This document shows, piece after piece, positions 8,711-17,612 of a stretch of 32,270 bases of DNA. The position numbers were made by a program, and so were the translations under genes. The notes beneath the pieces are model-generated. The model was not told the DNA's origin. It was given only the letters and a program-made list of their open reading frames with translations, and did no database searches. Source of the DNA: Bacteroides sp. (lineage in GTDB: Bacteria > Bacteroidota > Bacteroidia > Bacteroidales > Bacteroidaceae); NCBI GenBank assembly GCA_030151885.1, contig JASLCG010000015.1, positions 1 through 32,270 on the forward strand, in the 5' to 3' direction. The number at the start of each line of letters is the position of its first letter. The stretch's first letter is position 1.

Positions 8711-10249
8711 TTATTCTATTTCATCTGGCCAAGGACATGGTTTATTGTCTCGTTTAAAACTTGGACGTTGAGCACCTACTTTGCGTAGATAAGACCCCAA
8801 CTCTTTAGATAGTTTTTTGACCATTTTTGGCTTTTTATTTGCGTGGTTATATTGTTCTGCTATATCGTTAGGTATATTAAACAGCTCCTTTTTTCCCGTT
8901 TCATAGTAATAGATTAACTTCCAATCTCCTTTACGTATAACACAAGTTGATCCTATTCCAGGGCCATCATTACCCCATTGGTTGGGAAAATTCCAAAACA
9001 GACTCCTTCCATGAGCAGTAGTTCCACTATTTAATAGCATAGGCATAAAGCTAATCCCATCTACTTCTTGTGGCACATCGTATTTCTTCACTTTTGCCAA
9101 CTCTAAAATAGTCGGATAAAAGTCTTCTATGATTAAGTAATCGTTGCACTTACTCCCTTCTTCAACCACTCCAGGCCATGACACTAACATTGGCTCACGT
9201 ACTCCACCTTCGTATGCAGAGCCCTTACCACTATTTAAGGGGTAGTTCTGTGTATGTAACGTACCATCTCTCCAAGCACCTTCACTAGAAAGACCACCAT
9301 TATCACTCATAAAGATCAGAGCTGTATTTTGACTCAGATTATTGGCTTCAAGCCAATCCATAATATCACCTAAACTCTTGTCCATTCCTTCAATTAAAGA
9401 GGCATATGCAGCTTCCTTACTTGTCAACCCTTTCTCTAGATACTTCTGATAGTAACGTAAATCCTTATCAACAGGAACATGAATAGCATAGTGTGCCATA
9501 TATAAAAAGAAAGGTTGCTCAAGATGTGTTGCTTTATCTAAAGCTTTAATGGCCTCTTGTGTTAAAGCTTCTGTAACAAAGGTATCTGTACCCCAATATT
9601 TTTCTAGTCCAGGCACGGCAAATGGAGAAATAGGTTTACCCTCTTCAGTGTGTCCGTAGTTATCTTCTCCAAGATAGCTTGCTAACCCACCAGCTGCATG
9701 CCCACTGATATTTACCTCAAAACCAAAATGATGAGGATTCTCACCAGGTGTATCTATTGATCCAAAATGGGCCTTTCCACAATGTATAGTATGGTATCCT
9801 TCACTTTTTAAAACATCTACAAAAGAACGTGCATAAAATGTATTGTTAATGCCCTCTACTTGACACACTCCATTGTAATTCCAATCAGGAAAGCTTAAAA
9901 CATCGCTTTTTCTATCGGTTGTTTCATTCTTTTTTAATGTCCAGTTTGTAACTCTATGTCTTGCAGCATTAGCCCCAGTTAAGAGGCTACAACGAGAAGG
10001 CGAGCTGATACTACTAGCATATGCTTGAGTAAACATCATTCCCTGTTGTGCCATTCGCTCCATGTTAGGAGTTTCGTACACCTCGTTGTATTTTGTTTTT
10101 TCAGTCCAAAAAGGTAATGAGGTATCTTGCCACCCCATATCATCGACCATAAAAAGAATGATATTAGGTCTTTCTTGTGCCACTATATCAGCACAAACTC
10201 CAAAACAGCAAAGTGTTGGTGTCAAAATAGTATGTATTGCTCTTCTCAT
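8711..10249 (-). CDS. secreted S1-family sulfatase (Ser-type)
   Basis: Hydrolyses a sulfate ester, presumably on a glycan in the periplasm. Starting at ATG 10249 the protein is 512 residues. A signal peptide (1-24, cleavage near VAQ-E) is followed by the sulfatase N-terminal motif NIILFMVDDMGW, whose Asp35-Asp36 bind the metal. The formylglycine motif is S-S-P-S-R with catalytic Ser82, then CSLLTG. GKAH and the MSDNGG motif (calcium-binding Asp-Asn) are also present. A longer frame with an upstream ATG at 10321 exists, but that start lies inside the fucosidase gene. The ATG at 10249, 4 bases after the fucosidase stop, gives a proper signal peptide and was chosen. The serine form needs anSME-type maturation; no such enzyme is in this window. 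Bond specificity cannot be told from the sequence by eye. Confidence 0.93.
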   Translation of the reverse strand: MRRAIHTILTPTLCCFGVCADIVAQERPNIILFMVDDMGWQDTSLPFWTEKTKYNEVYETPNMERMAQQGMMFTQAYASSISSPSRCSLLTGANAARHRVTNWTLKKNETTDRKSDVLSFPDWNYNGVCQVEGINNTFYARSFVDVLKSEGYHTIHCGKAHFGSIDTPGENPHHFGFEVNISGHAAGGLASYLGEDNYGHTEEGKPISPFAVPGLEKYWGTDTFVTEALTQEAIKALDKATHLEQPFFLYMAHYAIHVPVDKDLRYYQKYLEKGLTSKEAAYASLIEGMDKSLGDIMDWLEANNLSQNTALIFMSDNGGLSSEGAWRDGTLHTQNYPLNSGKGSAYEGGVREPMLVSWPGVVEEGSKCNDYLIIEDFYPTILELAKVKKYDVPQEVDGISFMPMLLNSGTTAHGRSLFWNFPNQWGNDGPGIGSTCVIRKGDWKLIYYYETGKKELFNIPNDIAEQYNHANKKPKMVKKLSKELGSYLRKVGAQRPSFKRDNKPCPWPDEIE

Positions 10250-10253
10250 TTTA

Positions 10254-11636
10254 CTATATTTCAATATTAAATGCTGCAAATGTTTTGATAGTGGGAATTT
10301 GAATCGATTCATCAACAACAAGCCTTAACTTACTAGTAAGAATTGAATCAAACTGCTGAATTCGTTTATGTCCAACAGATGTTCCACTACATACCTCAAC
10401 CCATTTACCCTTAACAAAAGCTTCTACATGGTATTTACCAATACTTTCGCCAAGTGCAATTTCTTCTTGCAGTATAATATGATTAACAAGTAGCTCTTGA
10501 TCTAACTTCAGTACCAGTTTTCTCTTTTTTCCACCGACATTAGCTAAAGGTTTGCTAAACCTTCTGTCAATTTCTGCACCCCATTCCTTTAACCTCACAA
10601 CATCTTTTTCTGGCATCAACCCCCTATTATCTGGAGTTAAGCCAACAATTAGTGTTGCATTTCTACCTACCGATTTGTAATACATATCCATAAGTGTATT
10701 TAAATCGTAGATGGCATATTCATCTCCTGGTTCCCAGAACCATTCGTGCCTACCATTAGCACCACGCAAAGGAGTATCTGCCATCGCCGACACCCAATAT
10801 TTTCCTTCTCTATCTCCATGTTTTAAAAGTTGAAGATGCTCTTGTTCACTCTCGCTTTGACTAGAATGTGAGTAAGGTTTTGGAAATGTAGACCAACAAG
10901 GATAACCTACTCTACCCGACTCGGAGCCTCCCCATCTTAAATCTGCTTTTTGTACATTATGATAGAATAGGCAATTCGGTTGCAACTCTGTAACGATAGG
11001 TAATACATCAGGTCCTAACCCAGCAGGATCATCTGCACCACCATCGAACCAAATCATAAAAAGATCACCATAATTAGAACACAGTTCTCTAACCATATCT
11101 TCACAATACGTTTTATACCATGCTTGTCTATGCTCTGCGAAAACTCCATCTCCCTCAACTTTAAAATTATGTACACCAAAGAAAGAGTTCCATCTTATGC
11201 CAATATAGATTCCAGGCTTAATATCATATTTACGGCACGACTTCACAAAATCTGCAATAATATCTCCTTTCCCATCTCTCCAATTAACTGCCTTCAAACA
11301 GTAAGGATTTACCTCACTTTGATAGAGTGCAAAACCTGTTTCATGAGTAGCTGTAAGAATAGCAAAAGTAGCTCCTGCGTCTTTTGCAGCCTTTACCCAC
11401 TGATCTGTATCTAATTCTGTAGGGTTAAATATATTGTAGTTCCTCAAAGGAGTAACTCTATTAGCCCCTTGAGAATATTGTTTAGTATCAAAAACATGTA
11501 GGTCATAATGGTACACTACCCCCATCTCTGCTTCGTGCCAACCAACTTGGCTAGCAGTTGGAATTGGTTGCACCTGTCCCATTGCAGACAGGGTGCACAA
11601 CCAAATTCCTAAGAATAATTTAGTTAGTTTTCTCAT
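10254..11636 (-). CDS. GH29 alpha-L-fucosidase
   Basis: Retaining exo-fucosidase expected to remove alpha-L-fucose from oligosaccharides in the periplasm. Residues 1-20 are a signal peptide (LSAMG-Q). The catalytic barrel carries the GH29-like TATHETGFALYQSE segment (95-108) and MIWFDGG, where Asp198 is the probable nucleophile. The C-terminal part (about 365-460) is a small beta domain of the kind often appended to GH29 enzymes. At 460 residues it is a normal length. Because the usual HHDGF segment is here THETGF, it belongs to a divergent GH29 branch, and the linkage preference is not predicted. It starts 3 bases after the upstream sulfatase stop and ends 4 bases before the next sulfatase start, so the three genes are translationally tight. 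Confidence 0.9.
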   Translation of the reverse strand: MRKLTKLFLGIWLCTLSAMGQVQPIPTASQVGWHEAEMGVVYHYDLHVFDTKQYSQGANRVTPLRNYNIFNPTELDTDQWVKAAKDAGATFAILTATHETGFALYQSEVNPYCLKAVNWRDGKGDIIADFVKSCRKYDIKPGIYIGIRWNSFFGVHNFKVEGDGVFAEHRQAWYKTYCEDMVRELCSNYGDLFMIWFDGGADDPAGLGPDVLPIVTELQPNCLFYHNVQKADLRWGGSESGRVGYPCWSTFPKPYSHSSQSESEQEHLQLLKHGDREGKYWVSAMADTPLRGANGRHEWFWEPGDEYAIYDLNTLMDMYYKSVGRNATLIVGLTPDNRGLMPEKDVVRLKEWGAEIDRRFSKPLANVGGKKRKLVLKLDQELLVNHIILQEEIALGESIGKYHVEAFVKGKWVEVCSGTSVGHKRIQQFDSILTSKLRLVVDESIQIPTIKTFAAFNIEI

Positions 11637-11639
11637 TGA

Positions 11640-13136
11640 TTAATTATGTGTGTTAATAAAGTTCCAATTGATATGTGTATCAGTAAAGTTTAGTCCAAAC
11701 GGATCATTTGTATCGTCTAAAAATTGCATTAGCTTATTTCTAAATAACATAGTTTCTTCTTGCTGATGTCTTGCCACATTATTGTGTTGAAAGGGGTCTA
11801 ATATTCTATCTAATAAAATTTCATTCTCCACTTTACCATCTCGAATCTCTAGTGCATAGGTGTACCTTTGAGTACGCATTCCCCTTATTCCATTCTTTTG
11901 ATTTGTATAATCAACAAAAAAGTAAGGCTGAAAAGTGTTAGCTACCTCTTTCTTATTTAATATAACATTGGCGTAGTTCGTCGTTTGAACCGATGATAGA
12001 ATACTTTTTTCTAGCCCTACAAGAGCTGTTAGTGTTGGGTTTAAGTCTTCTAGCGAGATTAACAATTCATCTTTACGTGGCAACAACTTTTCAGGCCAAC
12101 TAATAATTAATGGTATATGCATAGAAGCCTCATAATAAATATCTTTTCCAATACAGTTGTTTATACCCATCTGATCGCCATGATCTGAAGTAAACACTAC
12201 AATTGTATTTTCATAAATACCCTCCTCTTTAAGTGCATTAATAAGTCTGCCAACTTGCTCGTCAACTCCTGTAATACAAGCATAATAATCAGCTACATTT
12301 TTTCTAAAATAATCACCTTCAAACGACCCCTTATCAGACACTTCACGCTCATTAGCTAATTGATCAACATTTAAGTTGTTATATACAGCTTTATACTTAT
12401 CGGGTACTAAATCATAGCCAGTATGTGGAGGGTTAAAAGAGACGACTAAAGCAAAAGGACTAGAAACATCCCTTAATTTATGGTCACTATTTTTGATATA
12501 CGCTATAGCCTCATCAGTCTCATACTCTGGTCCCCATTTATTGACATAGTAAAAATCTTCTCTTGCCGCATCTTGCTTCCAATACATTGGTTTAAGATGA
12601 TAATCGTAAGTACCATAAGCAATCCAATGTTCAAAGCCATGTCTTCTATTAGTAGGGCACCACTCATTCCAAGCTACAGCTCCTCTATTATTATAAGTAT
12701 CTACAAAAGGTTGGTAAGGTGCATCTAGGTGCCACTTTCCAATATACCCTAAACTATAACCATTTGTACTCCAAACATCCGACCAACAAACCACATCAGC
12801 ACCTAACTCTACACCATAAGGTGCCGTTTTAGAATTACAGTTTGTAGTTACATTATTTTGGTGAGGATACATACCAGTCATTAACATAGCTCTTGCAGGC
12901 GAAGAGACAGGATAGCCACTAGCTGCTTGAACAAAATGGACTCCATTAGAAGCCAATTCATCAAGGTTTGGCGTTTGTACAGGCTCAATACCTAAGCACC
13001 CCAATGCAGTACCTCGCCACTGATCGGCCATTATAAATAGCACATTTGGCTTAGGCTTTTCTTGTCGAATACACGAGGTAGATAGTACAAGAATACCAGT
13101 AGTTAATAACGATGTATATTTAAAATTAAGTTTCAT
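11640..13136 (-). CDS. S1-family sulfatase, lipoprotein (Ser-type)
   Basis: First gene of the sulfatase-fucosidase unit. The N-terminus has a lipoprotein signal with Cys22 (LSTSC), so the enzyme is probably membrane-anchored and may face the cell surface. NVLFIMADQWRG gives the first metal Asp (38). The formylglycine motif is S-S-P-A-R with catalytic Ser78, followed by AMLMTGMYPHQ. GKWHLD and FTSDHGDQMG supply further metal and sulfate ligands. It is 498 residues, full length. It is unlike the second sulfatase in its active-site surroundings (ADQW and SDHGDQ against VDDMGW and SDNGG), so the two likely cut different sulfate positions. The start at 13136 has no close competitor. It diverges from the hybrid two-component regulator across a 302-base gap. 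Confidence 0.93.
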   Translation of the reverse strand: MKLNFKYTSLLTTGILVLSTSCIRQEKPKPNVLFIMADQWRGTALGCLGIEPVQTPNLDELASNGVHFVQAASGYPVSSPARAMLMTGMYPHQNNVTTNCNSKTAPYGVELGADVVCWSDVWSTNGYSLGYIGKWHLDAPYQPFVDTYNNRGAVAWNEWCPTNRRHGFEHWIAYGTYDYHLKPMYWKQDAAREDFYYVNKWGPEYETDEAIAYIKNSDHKLRDVSSPFALVVSFNPPHTGYDLVPDKYKAVYNNLNVDQLANEREVSDKGSFEGDYFRKNVADYYACITGVDEQVGRLINALKEEGIYENTIVVFTSDHGDQMGINNCIGKDIYYEASMHIPLIISWPEKLLPRKDELLISLEDLNPTLTALVGLEKSILSSVQTTNYANVILNKKEVANTFQPYFFVDYTNQKNGIRGMRTQRYTYALEIRDGKVENEILLDRILDPFQHNNVARHQQEETMLFRNKLMQFLDDTNDPFGLNFTDTHINWNFINTHN

Positions 13137-13165
13137 TCTTACTAGATTATTAAGGGAGATTGTAC

Positions 13166-13178
13166 AACACTAAGTGTT
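13166..13178. repeat. palindrome in the leader of the sulfatase operon
   Basis: AACACT-A-AGTGTT is a perfect palindrome around a central A, 30 bases upstream of the sulfatase start codon. A further AGTGT at 13185-13189 repeats one arm 12 bases away. It could be an operator or an mRNA leader hairpin. Confidence 0.4.
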
Positions 13179-13257
13179 AAGTATAGTGTAGCAATCAAAG
13201 CTTCTTAAAAGTATAAATTTACAGCATACAGCACCCCTACTATTTATGTCATTAACA

Positions 13258-13337
13258 ACAGGCATTTCTTTCACACCCCTTTTACAGCCCTATATAACAG
13301 GTATTTCGTGCACGCATCACTTGTATTTCTTTCAATC
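13258..13337 (+). repeat. three imperfect 19-base direct repeats (candidate operator)
   Basis: Copies start at 13258, 13297 and 13319. They share the pattern ACAGGYATTTCTTTCACNC, with 15/19 identity between copies 1 and 2, 14/19 between 1 and 3, and 13/19 between 2 and 3. The centre-to-centre steps are 39 and 22 bases; the latter is close to two helical turns. Direct repeats are the usual target form for AraC-type DNA-binding domains, and the adjacent regulator ends in one. Binding is inferred. Confidence 0.5.
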
Positions 13338-13382
13338 TGCTTAATAATAGCACCATCAGCATTATATCTGTTTTAGAAAGTA

Positions 13383-13390
13383 TATATTTG
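13383..13390 (+). promoter_or_regulatory. -7-like box of the hybrid two-component regulator
   Basis: TATATTTG fits TAnnTTTG and lies 48 bases upstream of the ATG at 13439. No good -33 TTG is seen at the expected distance, as expected for an activated or weak promoter. The box overlaps the alternative TTG codon at 13388, which argues against translation starting there. Confidence 0.4.
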
Positions 13391-13438
13391 TATAATACAA
13401 GAAAACACACCTCTTTATACAGATTTATTCTGATAACT

Positions 13439-16400
13439 ATGATAAAATACATAACCACATTTATATGTTGCTTTTTATGTGTAAACAGCTATGCCATTTT
13501 AGAGCAAGATTTGATTAAGATTACAACTCAAAATGGTTTAGCAGATAATACCGTCTTAGCATTAGATGAAGATGAGTTAGGTTTCTTATGGGTAGGTACA
13601 GAAAATGGACTAAGCAGATATGATGGTAAATTTGCCTCTTCGTTCAAGTATAATGGTAGAGTTTTAAAAATACAACAACTATCGGCCCAAGACAAGCAGT
13701 ATATATGGCTTTTAGCTAACCGAAAATTAGTTGCTTTTGATAAAAAAAGAGAGGCTTTTACTCCTGTTACACTCAACAGTGAAGAAGTTACAGCATCACA
13801 ATTCTACTTCGATCAGCAGAAACAAGCTTTATGGATACTCGATAAAGAGTCTCTTACAAAGTATAGCTATAATGTTACGACTGATGGGATAACACTTGCT
13901 CCGATAAAAACAACGGATGAAACTATTTCCGCCACTCTATTCACTCCTTACAGAAGTGACATGTTGATTTTAACTAGTTCGGACGAGTTACTTACTTTAC
14001 AAGCTGATAATACTGTAACCAAGCTGACTAATTTACCACAGCTAAAACATACATCAGTTAGAGGTATGAAAGTTCTCAACAATTCATTATGGTTATATAC
14101 TTATGATAATGGTTTAATCATTATCGATTTATTTACGTTAAAACATATACACATAGACTATAATATCAATAGAAAAATTGCCCCTAACTTAGGGCACTCA
14201 GATGTATATGACGTAATACAGTCCGATCAAGACAGCTATATAGCAGTAGGTTGGAACGGCTACACCAGACTGACCAAGCAAGTGGATGGATACTATACTA
14301 CCGAAGTGTTTGATAACACCTATTCTATAATACACCAAAATTTAGAAACTCATATGCTTGCCGTACATTATAATCCTAATGGCATTCTTTGGATAGGAAC
14401 AGCTGGTGGAGGGTTATATCAATCGGACACAAGAAAAATATTTTACAACAAATACCTACAAGATGGTCCTAACGAGATATGTGCAGTAGAGCATGACGAA
14501 AAAGGATATATCTATCTAGGCACTTATCATAAAGGACTTTTAAAAAGTAGTCAGCCCCTTTCTACACACCAAACATTACAATTTGAATCCATTAAAACGC
14601 CTATTAAACGCGTTTTGTCTTTTGCAAAACAAGGGCAAAATATATGGATGGCAGGGCAAGGTGATACTTTGGTTAAATACAATACCAATACTGGAAAAAT
14701 AGAGTCTTTTACAATTTGTAATTCTAATAATAACCGCGTAGAGATTAGAAGCATGTGTATAGATTCTGACTCTATCATTTGGATGGGAGCTATTAATCAG
14801 CTATTTAAGTTTGACATTACAAATAAAAAATGTATTGCATTTCCTAAGACAGTAGGACAAATTCGTGCTATTTTGACCGTAGAAGGTGGGCTGTGGCTTG
14901 GAACTAGCATAGGAGTAGTATATTACGATACGAATGAAAATCAATACATAGACTCTGACGATAACTTACTACCTCGAGACCAAGTATTATCTATATACCG
15001 AGTTAAAAATGGGCAAATATACATTGGTTACATTAATCAACTGGTCTCTTGTCATAACACAAAACTAAAGCAATTTGCTAGCTACGATATGAAAGATGGG
15101 TTAAGTAACAGCTCTATACACAGCATATCAGAAGATAATAATGGAAATATATGGCTAGCTACAAACTCTAGTATTACTAGATACGACAGAAACAAACACC
15201 TATTTTATAATTTCTACATATCGAGTAGTAATAGAGCCTCTGCTGCTTATAACCACTTTATTCTATTTGGCAACAACATTAACCTAACCTATATTGACAA
15301 CAATTTAATTGATAAAAAAGACAATCCTAGCGCGCCTATACAAATTACTAACTTACTTTTTAATAGAAGCATAGTACATGCAGGAGACGAATTTAACAAA
15401 CAGCAAGTGTTAACTCAAGGGATTAGCTATACAGATGATTTAGTACTTTCTCCAGAAAATACGACTTTCACGCTCTATTTTAGCGACCTACAATATAATA
15501 CTCATCAAAAGTATCAATACAGACTCTACCCTTACCATAGTTCGTGGAATCTTGCAAACGAAAGCGAAGGAGTATTCATAGAGAAGCTACCGAAAGGAAA
15601 TTATACTTTCCAAGTTAGAAAGGTTAACGATGAAGGTTCTGCTCCTATAACCTCTCTAAACATTGAAGTGTTGCCTAAATGGTACGAAACAACCTACTTT
15701 CAAATACTTTTATGTTGCATTGTGTTAGTTGTTATCTTTCTGATATATAAATGGTTTAAAATACGTCATTCCCGAAAAGAGAAAGAACGAGAACTGAAAC
15801 AAGAGTTGCTTTTGGTTAACCTTGAAAAAGAGAAAGAGCGTAAACTAAATAACGAGCGTGAAGCCTTTTTCACACAGATGGCACACGAGTTTAGAACTCC
15901 CCTAGCCTTAATTGAAGGTCCTATATGCACCTTACAACAACAACTAGAAGATGCAGATACTGCTATTAAAAACAACTTAACTCTTATTGCAAACAATACA
16001 TCAGCACTCTCTAATATGCTTGAGCAGCTCTTCGATTTACATAAAATGCAAGTTGGTATTACCAAAATAAAACGAAGTTGCGTGGAAATTGGAGTACTAA
16101 CACAAGATATTGTAAACTCCTTTATACCAATGGCTAAACAAAACCACATTAATTTAAAGTTTACAGATAACTCTAGTGGAGCCAATATATTTGCCGATGC
16201 TACGCGTATTGCATCACTCCTTCAAAACTTACTCTCTAATGCTCTTAAATATAGCCCTGAGTATAGCAACATATTCATACAACTTGATCTTGTAACCCAC
16301 AATAATAATATGATGTGCAAAATCATGATACAGGATGAGGGTATTGGTATGTCTAAAGAGTTAATAAGCTCCGTATTTAAGGCATATCAAATAGGTACTA

Positions 16401-17347
16401 GTAAAGCTAATTTTTCAACGAGCTTAGGATTAGGCTTACAAATTGTACAGCAGATTGTAACCTTACATCATGGAGATATTGCGTTAGAGAGTGAAGAGAA
16501 TAAAGGAACAATCTTTAATGTTTACCTACCTCTAGGCAACAAAAAAGAGCAATATACTACTAGCTTCTCCCATACCCCAAAGACTCATAAACAATCAATA
16601 TTAATTATAGAGGATAACGAAGAGATGAGAGGGTACATACGCAGCCTTTTTGAGACAAAGTATCGCATTTATGAGGCCGAAAATGGCCTACAAGGTATTG
16701 AAACTGCAAAGCTTAATAGACCTAATCTTGTTTTGTGCGATGTCATGATGCCTATTATTGATGGTTTTGAAGTATTAAAGCAGTTGAAAGCAGATACAAA
16801 AACTGCTGATTTACCCATATTAATGCTGACTGCTAAAAGTGAAGATGAAGATTATTTATTAAGTATTCGTAGTGGTGCCGAGGGTTTTATTAAGAAGCCT
16901 TTTAATCCTGATTTACTACAAACTAGGGTGCAAAATATAATTGAGATGCGAGAGAGATTAAAACGAGTATATCAAAAATCACTGATGCTGACAGATGCTC
17001 CTGAAAATGAATCGGATGCAGAAGCTCCTTTTATGCAAGAAGTTATTAATTGTATAGAGGCAAATCTAGACAATGCTGAGTTTGGAGTAAAAGAACTAGC
17101 AGAGACCTTATGTATGAGCCAAAGTACGCTGTATAGAAGATTAAAAGAGCTTAGTGATTTATCGGCCAACAAAATAATAAGGCAAGTGCGTATTACTAAG
17201 GCTGCTGCTTTACTGCTACAAGGTAATTATCAAGTGCAGGAGGTAGCAGAACTTGTAGGTTACATTGATGTTGAATCTTTTAGAAAACATTTTATGGCAC
17301 AGTTTAATATCCAACCCTCACTGTTTAAAGCTAATTACAAGGATTAA
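13439..17347 (+). CDS. hybrid two-component system sensor/regulator (HTCS)
   Basis: One-protein signalling system of the Bacteroides type that senses a glycan breakdown product in the periplasm and activates its own utilisation genes. From ATG 13439 it has 1302 residues. Signal peptide 1-19; periplasmic beta-propeller repeats (about 20-640) with recurring LWVGTENGLSRYD-like motifs; a Y_Y_Y domain (about 650-745); a membrane helix (about 757-775); a HisKA dimerisation domain with phosphorylated His816 (AHEFRTPL); an HATPase with NLLSNALKY, DEGIGM and GLGLG; a receiver with phosphoacceptor Asp1101 (CDVMMP) and KKPF; and a C-terminal AraC-type helix-turn-helix pair (about 1200-1300). All catalytic residues are present. 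A longer frame from TTG 13388 is rejected because it overlaps the -7 box and weakens the signal peptide. It diverges from the sulfatase unit, its probable target; control of the SusCD unit is plausible but unproven. Confidence 0.95.
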   Translation: MIKYITTFICCFLCVNSYAILEQDLIKITTQNGLADNTVLALDEDELGFLWVGTENGLSRYDGKFASSFKYNGRVLKIQQLSAQDKQYIWLLANRKLVAFDKKREAFTPVTLNSEEVTASQFYFDQQKQALWILDKESLTKYSYNVTTDGITLAPIKTTDETISATLFTPYRSDMLILTSSDELLTLQADNTVTKLTNLPQLKHTSVRGMKVLNNSLWLYTYDNGLIIIDLFTLKHIHIDYNINRKIAPNLGHSDVYDVIQSDQDSYIAVGWNGYTRLTKQVDGYYTTEVFDNTYSIIHQNLETHMLAVHYNPNGILWIGTAGGGLYQSDTRKIFYNKYLQDGPNEICAVEHDEKGYIYLGTYHKGLLKSSQPLSTHQTLQFESIKTPIKRVLSFAKQGQNIWMAGQGDTLVKYNTNTGKIESFTICNSNNNRVEIRSMCIDSDSIIWMGAINQLFKFDITNKKCIAFPKTVGQIRAILTVEGGLWLGTSIGVVYYDTNENQYIDSDDNLLPRDQVLSIYRVKNGQIYIGYINQLVSCHNTKLKQFASYDMKDGLSNSSIHSISEDNNGNIWLATNSSITRYDRNKHLFYNFYISSSNRASAAYNHFILFGNNINLTYIDNNLIDKKDNPSAPIQITNLLFNRSIVHAGDEFNKQQVLTQGISYTDDLVLSPENTTFTLYFSDLQYNTHQKYQYRLYPYHSSWNLANESEGVFIEKLPKGNYTFQVRKVNDEGSAPITSLNIEVLPKWYETTYFQILLCCIVLVVIFLIYKWFKIRHSRKEKERELKQELLLVNLEKEKERKLNNEREAFFTQMAHEFRTPLALIEGPICTLQQQLEDADTAIKNNLTLIANNTSALSNMLEQLFDLHKMQVGITKIKRSCVEIGVLTQDIVNSFIPMAKQNHINLKFTDNSSGANIFADATRIASLLQNLLSNALKYSPEYSNIFIQLDLVTHNNNMMCKIMIQDEGIGMSKELISSVFKAYQIGTSKANFSTSLGLGLQIVQQIVTLHHGDIALESEENKGTIFNVYLPLGNKKEQYTTSFSHTPKTHKQSILIIEDNEEMRGYIRSLFETKYRIYEAENGLQGIETAKLNRPNLVLCDVMMPIIDGFEVLKQLKADTKTADLPILMLTAKSEDEDYLLSIRSGAEGFIKKPFNPDLLQTRVQNIIEMRERLKRVYQKSLMLTDAPENESDAEAPFMQEVINCIEANLDNAEFGVKELAETLCMSQSTLYRRLKELSDLSANKIIRQVRITKAAALLLQGNYQVQEVAELVGYIDVESFRKHFMAQFNIQPSLFKANYKD

Positions 17348-17426
17348 CATTCAAATCTAGGTTATATACATGTAAATAAGTACACAACGAGGTTTCAATT
17401 CTGTCACTTAGTGAAGAGTTTTCTAT

Positions 17427-17501
17427 ATTGCCGACTGACCTCAAGTATCTCGGCAACATACCTCTGTCTTGTCGCCGACAAACACGAGGTCTATCGGCAA
17501 T
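17427..17501. repeat. nested inverted-repeat hairpin element
   Basis: Three stems nest exactly. ATTGCCGA (17427-17434) pairs with TCGGCAAT (17494-17501), GACCTC (17437-17442) with GAGGTC (17486-17491), and TCGGC (17450-17454) with GCCGA (17474-17478). They are separated by near-symmetric internal loops of 2/2 and 7/7 bases and capped by a 19-base loop. It is clearly richer in G and C than its surroundings. It lies 79 bases past the HTCS stop and has no T-run, so it is not a standard terminator. It may be an mRNA 3'-end structure, a small RNA, or a REP-like palindrome. Confidence 0.55.
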
Positions 17502-17612
17502 GAACGAACACCCCTCTACAGACCCAGCAAATAGGCTTTTTAAGAGACTCTATACACTTTTAATATGCACTCATTATTAATTAGTCGTAGTCTGTTTTTG
17601 TTGTAGTTATTC

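Larger units (their letters stand above)
13137..13438. promoter_or_regulatory. divergent control region of the sulfatase operon and the regulator
   Basis: The region holds a 13-base palindrome near the sulfatase start (13166-13178), three 19-base direct repeats (13258-13337) and a -7-like box for the regulator (13383-13390). No reading frame is supported here. It is the natural place for the divergently encoded regulator to bind. Confidence 0.55.

Noticed and set aside
10250..10321. Upstream ATG extending the second sulfatase by 24 residues into the fucosidase gene
   Set aside because: The extension has no signal-peptide character and overlaps the fucosidase by 68 bases. The ATG at 10249 gives a clean export signal and a 4-base gap.
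13388..13438. Upstream TTG start that would extend the HTCS by 17 residues
   Set aside because: The TTG codon is part of the -7 box TATATTTG, and the extension spoils the signal peptide. The ATG at 13439 is better.
15766..16185. 139-residue minus-strand frame inside the HTCS
   Set aside because: Ser/Cys-rich translation typical of the antisense of a coding gene; the sense strand encodes the kinase domain with all motifs.
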